Below, piece after piece: positions 10,297 through 18,206 of a stretch of 64,000 nucleotides of DNA. This DNA comes from Streptomyces cellostaticus (lineage in GTDB: Bacteria > Actinomycetota > Actinomycetes > Streptomycetales > Streptomycetaceae). The position numbers and the translations under genes are program-made. The notes beneath the pieces were generated by a model. That model had not been told where the DNA came from, did no database searches, and saw nothing but the letters and a program-made list of their open reading frames with translations. Position 1 is the first letter of the stretch. Every line of letters begins with the position of its first letter. Location: the NCBI RefSeq assembly GCF_023630175.1, contig NZ_JALLIN010000002.1:1-64000 (forward strand). Reading direction: 5' to 3'.

Positions 10297-11670
10297 GTGG
10301 ACCACGAGACCGACGGCGAGGCCCGGGGGCGGGCCGCACGGCGCGACGAGGCGGTACGCGGCGCGGTGGAGCAGGGGCTGCTGGGACCGGACGCGGCCGT
10401 GGTGGGACTGCTGGACGTCACCGGCATCCGGGAGTCGGCGGCCGCGCTGCGGGCGGCCTTCGACGCGGTGGCGGCGCCGGGGACACCGGTGCTGCACGCC
10501 TTCGCGGTGAAGGCGTGCCCGCTGGTGCCGGTGCTGCGGCTGCTGCACGCGGAGGGCATCGGCGCCGAGGTGGCGAGCCCGGGCGAACTGGCGCTGGCGC
10601 GGGCGGCGGGACTGCCGCACCGGGACACGGTGCTCGACTCCCCCGCCAAGACGCCGGCCGAGCTGCGCGAGGCGCTGGCGCTGGGCGTCGCGGTGAACGC
10701 GGACAACCCCCAGGAGCTGGAGCGGCTCGACTCGCTGGTGGGGGCGGACGCCGTCCGGTCGCCGCTCGGCATCCGGGTCAACCCGCAGATCGGCGGCGGC
10801 TCCATCGGGGCGACCTCGACCGCGACCGAGACCTCGAAGTTCGGGGTGGCGCTGCGCGACGAGGGAGCCCGCGAGTGGGTCGTCCGGGCGTACGCCGACC
10901 GGCCGTGGCTGACCCGGCTGCACGCGCACACCGGCTCCCAGGGCATCCCGCTGCCGCTGCTGGCGCGAGGGGTGGCGGAGACGTACGCGCTGGCCGAGGA
11001 GATCAACGCGCGGATCGGGCGGCGGCAGATCGACACCCTCGACATCGGCGGCGGGCTGCCGGTCAACTTCGACGCGGAGGCGACCGCACCCACGTACGCC
11101 GAGTACGCGCGCACGCTCCGGCAGGAGGTGCCGGGGCTGTTCGACGGGCGCTACGGCATCGTCACCGAGTTCGGGCGGTCACTGCTGGCCAAGCACGGCA
11201 CGGTGGTGGCACGGGTGGAGTACGCGAAGAGCTCCGGCGGACGGCGGATCGCGGTGACCCACGCGGGCGTACAGGTGGCCACGCGGACGGTGTACGCGCC
11301 GGGCGCGTGGCCGCTGCGGATCGCCGCCTACGACGCCAAGGGCCGGCCGAAGCCCGGCCCCGAGGTGACGCAGGACGTGGCGGGCCCGGCCTGCTTCTCG
11401 GGCGACCTGCTCGCCGAGGGGCGCGCCCTGCCCCTGCTGGAGCAGGGCGACTACGCGGCGGCGCTGGACACGGGCGCGTACTACTTCGCGCACCACTACG
11501 CCTACAACTCCCTTGCCCGGCCCGGGATCTACGGGTTCGTGCCGGACGGTTCCGGGGGCGTCGCCCTCGCGACCGTGCGGGAGCCGCAGACCGTGGCGGA
11601 GGTCGTGGCCGAGTCCGGCGGGGCGCACGCGTCCGCGCTCACCACCCTGCCCGCACCCGGGAGCCGCTGA
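10297..11670 (+). CDS. PLP-dependent decarboxylase, diaminopimelate/ornithine decarboxylase fold (LysA-like)
   Basis: The 457-residue protein is a fold-type III PLP enzyme. The PLP lysine lies in HAFAVKACPLVPVLRLL (near residue 75). IGAEVASPGELALA, LHAHTGSQG and the phosphate-binding LDIGGGLPVNF follow, then a C-terminal barrel with GPACFSGDLLAEG and GAYYFAHHYAYN. GTG start with AGGAGGGGA 6 bases upstream. It is divergent from hutU. The family includes DapDC, carboxynorspermidine, ornithine/arginine and siderophore-type decarboxylases; a housekeeping LysA usually sits beside thrB or hom, so the substrate here is unknown. Confidence 0.85.
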   Translation: MDHETDGEARGRAARRDEAVRGAVEQGLLGPDAAVVGLLDVTGIRESAAALRAAFDAVAAPGTPVLHAFAVKACPLVPVLRLLHAEGIGAEVASPGELALARAAGLPHRDTVLDSPAKTPAELREALALGVAVNADNPQELERLDSLVGADAVRSPLGIRVNPQIGGGSIGATSTATETSKFGVALRDEGAREWVVRAYADRPWLTRLHAHTGSQGIPLPLLARGVAETYALAEEINARIGRRQIDTLDIGGGLPVNFDAEATAPTYAEYARTLRQEVPGLFDGRYGIVTEFGRSLLAKHGTVVARVEYAKSSGGRRIAVTHAGVQVATRTVYAPGAWPLRIAAYDAKGRPKPGPEVTQDVAGPACFSGDLLAEGRALPLLEQGDYAAALDTGAYYFAHHYAYNSLARPGIYGFVPDGSGGVALATVREPQTVAEVVAESGGAHASALTTLPAPGSR

Positions 11671-11682
11671 CGCACTCCCCCA

Positions 11683-11714
11683 CCCCGTCGAAACCCCGTC
11701 GAAACCCCGTCGAA
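11683..11714 (+). repeat. three-copy 11-base direct repeat
   Basis: The unit CCCCGTCGAAA occurs three times head to tail, 12 bases after the decarboxylase stop codon and upstream of the roadblock operon. No coding reading; role unknown. Confidence 0.8.
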
Positions 11715-11871
11715 CGGATGGACCAACAGGCGCAGAGTAGTCGTCAGTTGACCCACCCTAGTACGCCGCGAGCACGTTCCAACGGAAAATGCCAAAGCCC
11801 TCACTCGGCGCGTACACGTTGCGTAGTGTCACTGTCACTCAACCGGAGTACAGGCGGGGAGGGGAACCGGC

Positions 11872-12261
11872 GTGCCCGGAATCGACGAGTGCCTACTGGA
11901 TGCTATGCGGCTGCCCGGTGCCCGGGGAGCCGCGCTGGTGGACTGGACGAGCGGACTGGCGCTCGGATCCGTCGGGGAAGCCCCGGGCGGTGACCACGAG
12001 ACCACCGCGGCCGAGGCCGCGGAACTGGCCAGGCTGGCCGCCGAGCACGGTGCCTTCACGGCCGGGCACGCCGAGGACGGACGTCCGCCCGTCGAGGACG
12101 TGATCATCAGCAACCGCGACAGCTATCACCTGCTGCGGTTCGTGGTCACGTCCTTCGACAGCAGCGTCTTCCTCCACCTGTGGCTGGGCCGCGAGGAGGG
12201 CAACCTCGCCCTGGCCCGCATCCGGCTCGGCGAGATGGCCGACCGGCTGGTGCTGGGATGA
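11872..12261 (+). CDS. roadblock/LC7-like protein (first of three)
   Basis: This 129-residue protein aligns by eye with the third roadblock protein of the same operon (13622-13996): ALVDWTSGLALG matches ALVDYTSGMALG, and SYHLLRF matches QYHLIRL. These small alpha/beta proteins usually bind Ras-like GTPases (MglB-type) and regulate nucleotide cycling or scaffold them. Its stop overlaps the next start as ATGA (12258-12261), so expression is coupled. ATG preceded by a GGGGAGGGG-like site. No GTPase, kinase or DUF742 gene accompanies it, unlike the standard Streptomyces conservons. Confidence 0.75.
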   Translation: MPGIDECLLDAMRLPGARGAALVDWTSGLALGSVGEAPGGDHETTAAEAAELARLAAEHGAFTAGHAEDGRPPVEDVIISNRDSYHLLRFVVTSFDSSVFLHLWLGREEGNLALARIRLGEMADRLVLG

Positions 12262-13076
12262 CCATGGTCGGCACACCTCCCCCGCTGCCGGTGCGGGACA
12301 GAGCGGCCACGGACGACCGGACCGCGGGCGCGCTCTCACCGATGCTCAGACGGCTCGCCGAGGAGCAGGCCACCGGCGTACTCGTCCGTGAACACGGCAC
12401 CCTGCACCTCGCCCGCGGCCGGGTCGTGCACGCCGAGAGTCCCCTCGCGCCCGGCCTGAACGTGCTGCTCACCGCCCACGGCACCCTCGCGGCGGCCGCG
12501 TGGCAGCGGGCGGCCGAGCGGGCCGGCGGCACGGCGGACGCCGCCCTGCTGCTGCTCGACGCCGGGCTGCTGCCCTCGGGCGCGCTGGAACTGTGCCACC
12601 TGGACGCGCTGTACGACGCCGGGTACTTCGCCCTGGCACCGAGCAGCACCCCCGGCCGGTTCCGGTACGACGGCACGCCCCGCATCGGTCCACTGCCCTC
12701 GGTCCCGGTCATCGCGCTGGAACGCGAGACGCTGCGCCGCCGGCTGCTGCTGCACCGGCTCTGGCCGGACCCGGCGGCCGACAGCGCCCCGCTGATCCGC
12801 GCCGACCCGGCCGCGGGAGCGCAGGTCACCGCGCGCCGGCGGGCCGTCCTGGACCGGGTGGACGGCGTCCGCACGGCCCCGGAGATCGCTCGTGACCTGG
12901 GCAGACAGGCCTTCCACACGCTGGTGGACGTGCGCCGGCTGGCAGCGGCCGGACTCGTTCGGCCGGTGCGCGGGACACCCGTCCCGCCACCGCTCCCGCC
13001 GGCTCCCCCGCTCACGGTCACCGACCCCGACATCGCGCTGCTGAAGAGGCTCAGGGATGCGCTGGAGGCGCTTTGA
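12258..13076 (+). CDS. PatA/DUF4388-like N-terminus with C-terminal winged-helix-like region
   Basis: The 272-residue protein starts with a region resembling PatA/DUF4388 domains (MLRRLAEEQATGVLV, LHLARGRVVHAESP, residues 30-75), found with roadblock proteins in bacterial signalling. Residues 185-245 (RRRAVLDRVDGVRTAPEIA, then FHTLVDVRRLAAAGLV) resemble a small winged-helix module. The last 40 residues are proline-rich. The start overlaps the upstream stop; the next gene begins 34 bases downstream after GAGAGGAGAGAG. It is flanked by roadblock genes and probably works with them. Function not established. Confidence 0.65.
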   Translation: MTMVGTPPPLPVRDRAATDDRTAGALSPMLRRLAEEQATGVLVREHGTLHLARGRVVHAESPLAPGLNVLLTAHGTLAAAAWQRAAERAGGTADAALLLLDAGLLPSGALELCHLDALYDAGYFALAPSSTPGRFRYDGTPRIGPLPSVPVIALERETLRRRLLLHRLWPDPAADSAPLIRADPAAGAQVTARRRAVLDRVDGVRTAPEIARDLGRQAFHTLVDVRRLAAAGLVRPVRGTPVPPPLPPAPPLTVTDPDIALLKRLRDALEAL

Positions 13077-13110
13077 ACGGCACCACCCCGCCGCCGAGAG
13101 GAGAGAGCTG

Positions 13111-13611
13111 ATGGTGCCCGAACAGGACCTGGAGGCGGTGCTGGACGAACTGCGCCGGCTGCGCACCCGCGTCCCGCAGCTCACCGGCGCCCTCACGGCC
13201 GGCGTCGACGGACTCGTCGTCGCCCACGACACACCCGGTGTGGACCCGGAGGGCCTGGCGGCGCTGACCGCGGCCGCCCTCGGCGTGGCGGTACGGGTCG
13301 CCGACGCCACCGGCAACGGCGGCTTCCGGGAACTGCTGGTGCGCGGCGAACACGGATACGTCGCCACCTACGCGGCCGGCCGCACCGCCGTGCTGACCCT
13401 GCTCACCCGGGACCGGGTGAACGTCGGCCGGCTGCACCTGGAGGGCCGCCGGTCCGGCGCCCGCATCGGGGAGCTGCTCGACGCCGCCGAGGCCGCCGCC
13501 CTGGCCGCCGCACCCGCCGCACGGCCCACCAGGACCCCGCCCGCACGCACTCGCACCACACGCGCGCCGCGCCCCACGGCCACCGAAGCGCGCACCACCA
13601 CCGACAACTGA
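13111..13611 (+). CDS. roadblock/LC7-domain protein (second of three)
   Basis: The 166-residue protein has a roadblock fold over residues 5-125 (GALTAGVDGLVVAHDT, TAAALGVAVRVA, RGEHGYVATYAAG, AVLTLLTRDRVNVGRL) and an Ala/Thr/Pro/Arg-rich tail of about 40 residues. I use the ATG at 13111 because a GAGAGGAGAGAG site precedes it and the fold starts there. The third roadblock gene follows 10 bases after the stop with its own AGAGGA site. Likely a protein-interaction subunit; no partner GTPase is encoded nearby. Confidence 0.75.
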   Translation: MVPEQDLEAVLDELRRLRTRVPQLTGALTAGVDGLVVAHDTPGVDPEGLAALTAAALGVAVRVADATGNGGFRELLVRGEHGYVATYAAGRTAVLTLLTRDRVNVGRLHLEGRRSGARIGELLDAAEAAALAAAPAARPTRTPPARTRTTRAPRPTATEARTTTDN

Positions 13612-13621
13612 GAGGACCACC

Positions 13622-13996
13622 ATGGCCAACACCGAGACCGCCCTGAAGGAAGCCCTGACCTCCATCGAGGGCGCCACCGGCGTCGCACTCGTCGACTACA
13701 CCAGCGGCATGGCTCTGGGCACGATGGGCGGCGGCAAGACCTTCGACCTCAACGTGGCCGCCGCGGGCAACACGGACGTGATCCGCGCCAAGATGCGCAC
13801 GATGGAGATGCTGGGCCTCAAGGCCGAGATCGACGACATCCTGATCACGCTGACGGACCAGTACCACCTGATCCGCCTGCTCAAGGGCCGCGGCGGGAAC
13901 GGCCTGTTCCTCTACCTCGTCCTGGAGCAGAACCGGGCCAACCTGGCGATGGCCCGGCACCAGCTCAAGCGGATCGAGGAGGAGCTGGAGGTCTGA
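13622..13996 (+). CDS. roadblock/LC7-like protein (third of three)
   Basis: The 124-residue protein is a compact roadblock-type domain paralogous to the first gene of the operon. Shared landmarks are GVALVDYTSGMALG (about 20-33), IDDILITLTDQYHLIRLL and the C-terminal helix LAMARHQLKRIEEELE. The first and third proteins probably share ancestry and might form homo- or heterodimers, as MglB-type roadblock proteins do; that is inference. ATG with GAGAGGACC upstream. A GC-rich hairpin about 30 bases after the stop likely ends the operon. Confidence 0.75.
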   Translation: MANTETALKEALTSIEGATGVALVDYTSGMALGTMGGGKTFDLNVAAAGNTDVIRAKMRTMEMLGLKAEIDDILITLTDQYHLIRLLKGRGGNGLFLYLVLEQNRANLAMARHQLKRIEEELEV

Positions 13997-14025
13997 GGGC
14001 CTGTCGCGAACGTCCCGTCGTCCGC

Positions 14026-14045
14026 CCGCGGGGCAGGCCCCGCGG
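14026..14045 (+). terminator. possible terminator of the roadblock operon
   Basis: CCGCGGGG and CCCCGCGG arms of 8 bases flank a 4-base loop just after the last roadblock gene. No T-run. Confidence 0.4.
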
Positions 14046-14119
14046 CGTCCGACGGGGACTCCCGGCGTGCGGCCGGAAGTCCCCGCACCACAGGCCCCGG
14101 GGCCCCGGGGCGCTCGCGG

Positions 14120-14722
14120 TCACACCAGTGCCGCGGTGCGGCGGCGGGCCCCGCCGGGGCTCGCGTCACCGGCCGCGACGCCCGTGGCGCGCAGCCCCTT
14201 GACGGCCCTGCCCGCGGGGCCGCCGCACCGCCGGTCGAGCCAGTCGACCCGCACCCACAGCAGTTCCTCGCCGGCCCGCTCCCGGCGCCCCAGCCAGGCG
14301 GCCTTCAGCCTGAGCCCGGTGCCGGCCCCGGCCAGCAGCATGCCTCCGGCCGCGGGCACCGCGAACGAGGCGCCGAGCGCCACCGCGAACGCCGACAGCA
14401 GCCACCACCGGTGGCCCCGGCGCCAGTTGCGCACGGTCACCGCCCGGTCCTGCAGCACGTCGTACCTGCCCGCGCGGGCGGCGCCGCGGGCGAGGGCGTC
14501 GTACCGCTTCCTGCGCGCCAGCGCCACGACCACCGCCGCGACCAGGTACAGCGCGGCCCCCGCCAGCACCCCGATCCGGCGCCCGGTCACCCCGGGCGGC
14601 AGTACCCCGATCCCGGCGGCCACCACCCCGGACCACCACAGCGGTGCGGCACCCGCCCGTACGACGACGGCCACCCGGGCCAGTCCCTGTCCTCCGCGCG
14701 CCACGTCAGCCTCCCGTGTCAC
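14120..14722 (-). CDS. small integral membrane protein of unknown function
   Basis: This 200-residue protein has about four hydrophobic segments: two around residues 30-70 (the second is LYLVAAVVVALA) and two around residues 108-135. Between them is a basic loop (LARRKRYDALARG, then RNWRRGHRWW). The C-terminal 65 residues are polar and Arg/Gly-rich, with LLWVRVDWLDRRCGG. I recognise no named family. It converges on the roadblock operon. Coding is supported by the strong G/C third-position pattern and an open frame ending cleanly. Confidence 0.65.
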   Translation of the reverse strand: MTREADVARGGQGLARVAVVVRAGAAPLWWSGVVAAGIGVLPPGVTGRRIGVLAGAALYLVAAVVVALARRKRYDALARGAARAGRYDVLQDRAVTVRNWRRGHRWWLLSAFAVALGASFAVPAAGGMLLAGAGTGLRLKAAWLGRRERAGEELLWVRVDWLDRRCGGPAGRAVKGLRATGVAAGDASPGGARRRTAALV

Positions 14723-14801
14723 GTCTGCGTGTCCACCCAGTCCCTGGGTCCGGGCACGACGCTAACGGCAGAACGTGAGACGAGTCTGAGAGCGCGTCGG
14801 G

Positions 14802-15671
14802 TCACTCCACGAACAGCCCCCGGGCGGCGGCGTTCGCGTCGAACTGCTCCAACCGGGCCTGGGCGTCCGGCAGGTCGTCGCACAGCGCCTCCAGCAGCAC
14901 CCGCCCGAGCAGCATCGGCGCGCACGCGGTGTCGAAGGCGAGCCCGGTGCCGACGGCGGCGGGCAGCAGCAGGTCGGAGTGGCGGGCGACGGGTGCGAAC
15001 GCGGAGTCGGCCACCGTGACGACGGTCAGCCCCGCCTCCCGGGCGTAGGCGAGGGTGTCGACCACCTCGCGCGGATGCCGGGGCAGCGCGAAGCACAGCA
15101 GGGCCGTGGCCCCCGCTCGGACGGCCGCGTCGATGCGGTCCTGGATCATCGTGCCGCCCTCGTCGAGCAGCCGGACGTCCGGGTGCACCTTGGCGGCGAA
15201 GTACGCGAAGCCGTACGCCTGGGAAGCGGCGGCGCGCAGCCCGAGCACCGGCAGCGGACGCGAGGCCGCCAGTATCCGGCCGGCCTTCTGCACCGGCCGG
15301 GGGTCGGCGAGCAGCTCCGCGAGGTGCCGCAGGTTCTCGATCTCGGCCTCGACGGCCTGCTGGTACTCGTTGTACGAGCCCGGACCCGAGCCCGCGGCGG
15401 CCGGCTCGGCGGGCACGACCTCGCGCAGGTGCCTGCGCAGCGCGGGGTAGCCGTCGAAGCCGAGGGCGACCGCGAACCGGGTCACCGAGGGCTGGCTGAC
15501 CCCGGCGAGTTCGGCCAGCTCCACGCTCGACAGGAAGGGGACGTCCGCGGCCCGACGCACCATGCTGTGCGCGATACGGCGCTGGGTCGGGGTGAGCCGG
15601 TGCCCCTCGAAGAGCGCCTGCAGACGGGTCGCCGGGGCGTCCGTCACGCCCGTGCTCCGGTCGACGCTCAT
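14802..15671 (-). CDS. RpiR/MurR-family transcriptional regulator (HTH + SIS)
   Basis: The 289-residue protein has an N-terminal RpiR helix-turn-helix (LAELAGVSQPSVTRFAVALGFDGYPALRR, about residues 50-85) and a C-terminal SIS domain (about 120-270) of the kind that binds phosphosugars or related effectors. I start at the ATG (15669-15671) because GGAGGGGGAG lies 7 bases upstream, inside a longer open frame that begins at 15701. CTATTCA and CTATACA motifs upstream resemble the half-site of the hutU palindrome, so it may autoregulate and control hut. The effector is unknown. Confidence 0.87.
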   Translation of the reverse strand: MSVDRSTGVTDAPATRLQALFEGHRLTPTQRRIAHSMVRRAADVPFLSSVELAELAGVSQPSVTRFAVALGFDGYPALRRHLREVVPAEPAAAGSGPGSYNEYQQAVEAEIENLRHLAELLADPRPVQKAGRILAASRPLPVLGLRAAASQAYGFAYFAAKVHPDVRLLDEGGTMIQDRIDAAVRAGATALLCFALPRHPREVVDTLAYAREAGLTVVTVADSAFAPVARHSDLLLPAAVGTGLAFDTACAPMLLGRVLLEALCDDLPDAQARLEQFDANAAARGLFVE

Positions 15672-15704
15672 GCTGTGCTCCCCCTCCGGATGTGAACCCA
15701 TGGC

Positions 15705-15741
15705 CTATTCAGACATCTAGAACTCTGCATGAGCCTATACA
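15705..15741. promoter_or_regulatory. two CTATWCA half-sites upstream of the RpiR regulator gene
   Basis: CTATTCA (15705-15711) and CTATACA (15735-15741) are spaced 30 bases apart, about three helical turns. The first equals the arm of the hutU palindrome at 10183-10209. Proposed autoregulatory site. Confidence 0.4.
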
Positions 15742-15848
15742 GCCGGGCAAGGCCCGTCTCGTGATCCGGCCGGCCCGGGCCCACCGGGCACCGAAGAGGG
15801 GGGTTTACCCCAGTGCGCGGGGCACCGGCACTCCCTACCGTGAAGCGC

Positions 15849-16280
15849 ATGAGCGCACTGGACCCGCGGGACACCGACCTCAAGAAGGACCTGGACGCCA
15901 CCGTACGGGCGCGCGGGGAACTGGGCGAGGAGTACGACTCCGCACTCGTGGACTCCTTCCTGGAGAAGGTGGAGCAGCGGATCGACGACACGGTGGACCG
16001 CCGGGTACGGCGGCACCTGGCCGAGCAGCGGATGGCCGACGCGCGCGGCCCCCGGCGCCCCGGGGCGACCCACTCCTGGGCGCACCGGTTCGGCCTCGCG
16101 GTCGTGTCGCTGGTGCTGGCCGTCCCGCTGTCCGCGATCTCCGGCGCCCTCGCCGGGGTCACCGGCATCGTGGCCACGTGGCTCGGCATCGTCGGGGTGA
16201 ACGCGGCCCAGGCGGTGCGCCGCACCCCGGAGCCGGTCACCGGACGTCGTGAGGGCGAGCGGTCCGCCCAGGGCGGCTGA
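15849..16280 (+). CDS. small membrane protein, possibly from a leaderless transcript
   Basis: This 143-residue protein has a charged, probably helical N-terminal half (DLKKDLDATVRARGELGEEY, then FLEKVEQRIDD) and two adjacent membrane helices around residues 85-125. No family recognised. No ribosome-binding site precedes the ATG; instead TACCGT (15836-15841) sits 7 bases before it, the spacing expected if transcription begins at the start codon. A GTG at 15840 is an alternative start, also without a site. It is divergent from the RpiR gene. Confidence 0.7.
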   Translation: MSALDPRDTDLKKDLDATVRARGELGEEYDSALVDSFLEKVEQRIDDTVDRRVRRHLAEQRMADARGPRRPGATHSWAHRFGLAVVSLVLAVPLSAISGALAGVTGIVATWLGIVGVNAAQAVRRTPEPVTGRREGERSAQGG

Positions 16281-16335
16281 GGCCCGCGGGAGGACCGGGT
16301 TCCCGGGAGAGGCGGGGCCCGGGGAGGAGTTGTGC

Positions 16336-16388
16336 GCGGGGACCGCCGCACCCCCGTTTCCGGGGGGCGGGACGACGGCGGTCCCCGC
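16336..16388. terminator. nested bidirectional terminator between the membrane protein and cbs genes
   Basis: Outer 13-base arms GCGGGGACCGCCG and CGGCGGTCCCCGC enclose an inner CCCCCG-tttc-CGGGGG hairpin. It lies between two converging genes. I see nothing else definite in the 373-base gap 16281-16653. Confidence 0.7.
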
Positions 16389-16653
16389 GAGGGACGCGGG
16401 CCGGGTCAGGACCGGGCTGCGCGTCCTTGGGCGTCCATGGAAGGTCCGGGAGCCGCTCCGGATGTCCGTGGCGCCGCACGGCGCCGGCCCGGGCGGGGAG
16501 CCGCTCCCGCCCTGCCGACACCACCAATGTGCCGGACCCGTGTTAAGCGGGTGCTGCGCGCACGTGACACCCTCGTACCAGTTGCAGAACGGCTCGGCCG
16601 GTACAAGTCACCCCCGGTTCGCCGCCGTTGCCGGCGCTTCACCGCGGGTTCGG

Positions 16654-18045
16654 CTACTTGCCGCCGCCCTTTGCCAGGAAGGCCAGCAGGTCCTGCCGGC
16701 TGACGACTCCGGTCGGCTTGCCCTCGACCAGGACGATCGCGGCGTCCGCGGAGCCCAGCACCGACATCAGGTCGCCGACCGGCTCGCCGGAGCCGACCTG
16801 AGGCAGCGGGGCGCTCATGTGCTTCTCCAGCGGGTCCTCCAGCGAGGCCCGCTGGGAGAACAGGGCGTCCAGCAGTTCGCGTTCCACCACCGAGCCGACG
16901 ACCTCCGCGGCCATCACGTCCGGGTGACCGGCGCCCGGCTTGACGACCGGCATCTGCGAGACGCCGTACTCGCGCAGCACGTCGATGGCCTCGCCGACGG
17001 TCTCCTCGGGGTGCATGTGCACCAGGGACGGGATGGTGCCGGCCACCTTGTCCTGCAGGACGTCGCCGACGCGGGCGCTGGGGCCCTCGTCCTCGAGGAA
17101 GCCGTAGTCGGCCATCCACTCGTCGTTGAAGATCTTCGAGAGATAGCCGCGGCCGCTGTCCGGGAGCAGCACGACCACGACGTCGTCCGGGCCCAGCCGT
17201 TCGGCGACGCGCAGCGCGGCGACGACGGCCATGCCGCAGGAGCCGCCGACCAGCAGACCCTCCTCCTTGGCCAGGCGGCGGGTCATCTGGAAGGCGTCCT
17301 TGTCGGAGACGGCCACGATCTCGTCGGCCACGGTCCGGTCGTACGCGGTCGGCCAGAAGTCCTCGCCGACACCCTCGATCAGGTACGGCCGGCCGGATCC
17401 GCCCGAGTACACCGAGCCCTCGGGGTCGGCGCCGACGACCTTGACCGCGCCGTCGGAGGCGTCCTTCAGATAGCGGCCGGTGCCGGAGATCGTGCCACCG
17501 GTGCCGACGCCCGCCACGAAGTGGGTGATCTTCCCCTCGGTCTGCTCCCACAGCTCGGGTCCGGTCGAGTGATAGTGCGAGAGCGGGTTGTTGGGGTTGG
17601 AGTACTGGTCCGGCTTCCAGGCACCCGGGGTCTCGCGGACGAGGCGGTCGGAGACGTTGTAGTACGAGTCCGGGTGCTCGGGGTCCACGGCGGTCGGGCA
17701 GACCACGACCTCGGCACCGTAGGCCCGCAGCACGTTGATCTTGTCGGTGGAGACCTTGTCAGGGCAGACGAAGATGCACTTGTAGCCCTTCTGCTGGGCC
17801 ACGATGGCCAGGCCCACGCCCGTGTTGCCGCTGGTCGGCTCGACGATCGTGCCGCCCGGCTTGAGCTCCCCGCTCTGCTCGGCCGCCTCGATCATCCGCA
17901 GGGCGATGCGGTCCTTCACGGAACCGCCCGGGTTGAAGTACTCCACCTTGGCCAGGACGGTCGCCTGGATGCCCTTGGTCACGTTGTTGAGCCTCAGCAG
18001 CGGGGTGTTGCCGACGAGGCTGATCATCGAGTCGTGGAATCGCAC
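16654..18045 (-). CDS. cbs: cystathionine beta-synthase
   Basis: CBS condenses serine and homocysteine to cystathionine (reverse transsulfuration). The 463-residue protein has a PLP catalytic domain with GGSVKDRIALRM (PLP lysine, about residue 43), SGNTGVGLA and GVGTGGTISGTGRY. A tandem CBS-domain module covers about residues 335-460 (ARVGDVLQDKVAGTIPSLVH, ending VVSRQDLLAFLA); such modules bind adenosyl ligands and modulate activity. GTG start with GGAG upstream. It is divergent from the SGNH hydrolase gene. Confidence 0.93.
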   Translation of the reverse strand: MRFHDSMISLVGNTPLLRLNNVTKGIQATVLAKVEYFNPGGSVKDRIALRMIEAAEQSGELKPGGTIVEPTSGNTGVGLAIVAQQKGYKCIFVCPDKVSTDKINVLRAYGAEVVVCPTAVDPEHPDSYYNVSDRLVRETPGAWKPDQYSNPNNPLSHYHSTGPELWEQTEGKITHFVAGVGTGGTISGTGRYLKDASDGAVKVVGADPEGSVYSGGSGRPYLIEGVGEDFWPTAYDRTVADEIVAVSDKDAFQMTRRLAKEEGLLVGGSCGMAVVAALRVAERLGPDDVVVVLLPDSGRGYLSKIFNDEWMADYGFLEDEGPSARVGDVLQDKVAGTIPSLVHMHPEETVGEAIDVLREYGVSQMPVVKPGAGHPDVMAAEVVGSVVERELLDALFSQRASLEDPLEKHMSAPLPQVGSGEPVGDLMSVLGSADAAIVLVEGKPTGVVSRQDLLAFLAKGGGK

Positions 18046-18206
18046 CGTTGTCTCCGGTTGCTTGCAAAAAACATCTGTCTTGGTGGTGCCGCCAGCCTAC
18101 GGCCCCGGACCGGCCCCGGACGGGCGTTCACTCCCCGTTGAGATTGGCGCACGGGTTGTACGGGGCAAGGAGTGGGTGTACGGCTACGAGGAGGTGGCGG
18201 CGACGC

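Noticed and set aside
14120-14722. 157-residue overlapping frame at 14166-14639 as an alternative gene
   Set aside because: It is Arg/Gly-rich without hydrophobic segments; the 200-residue frame has consistent membrane helices and better codon pattern.
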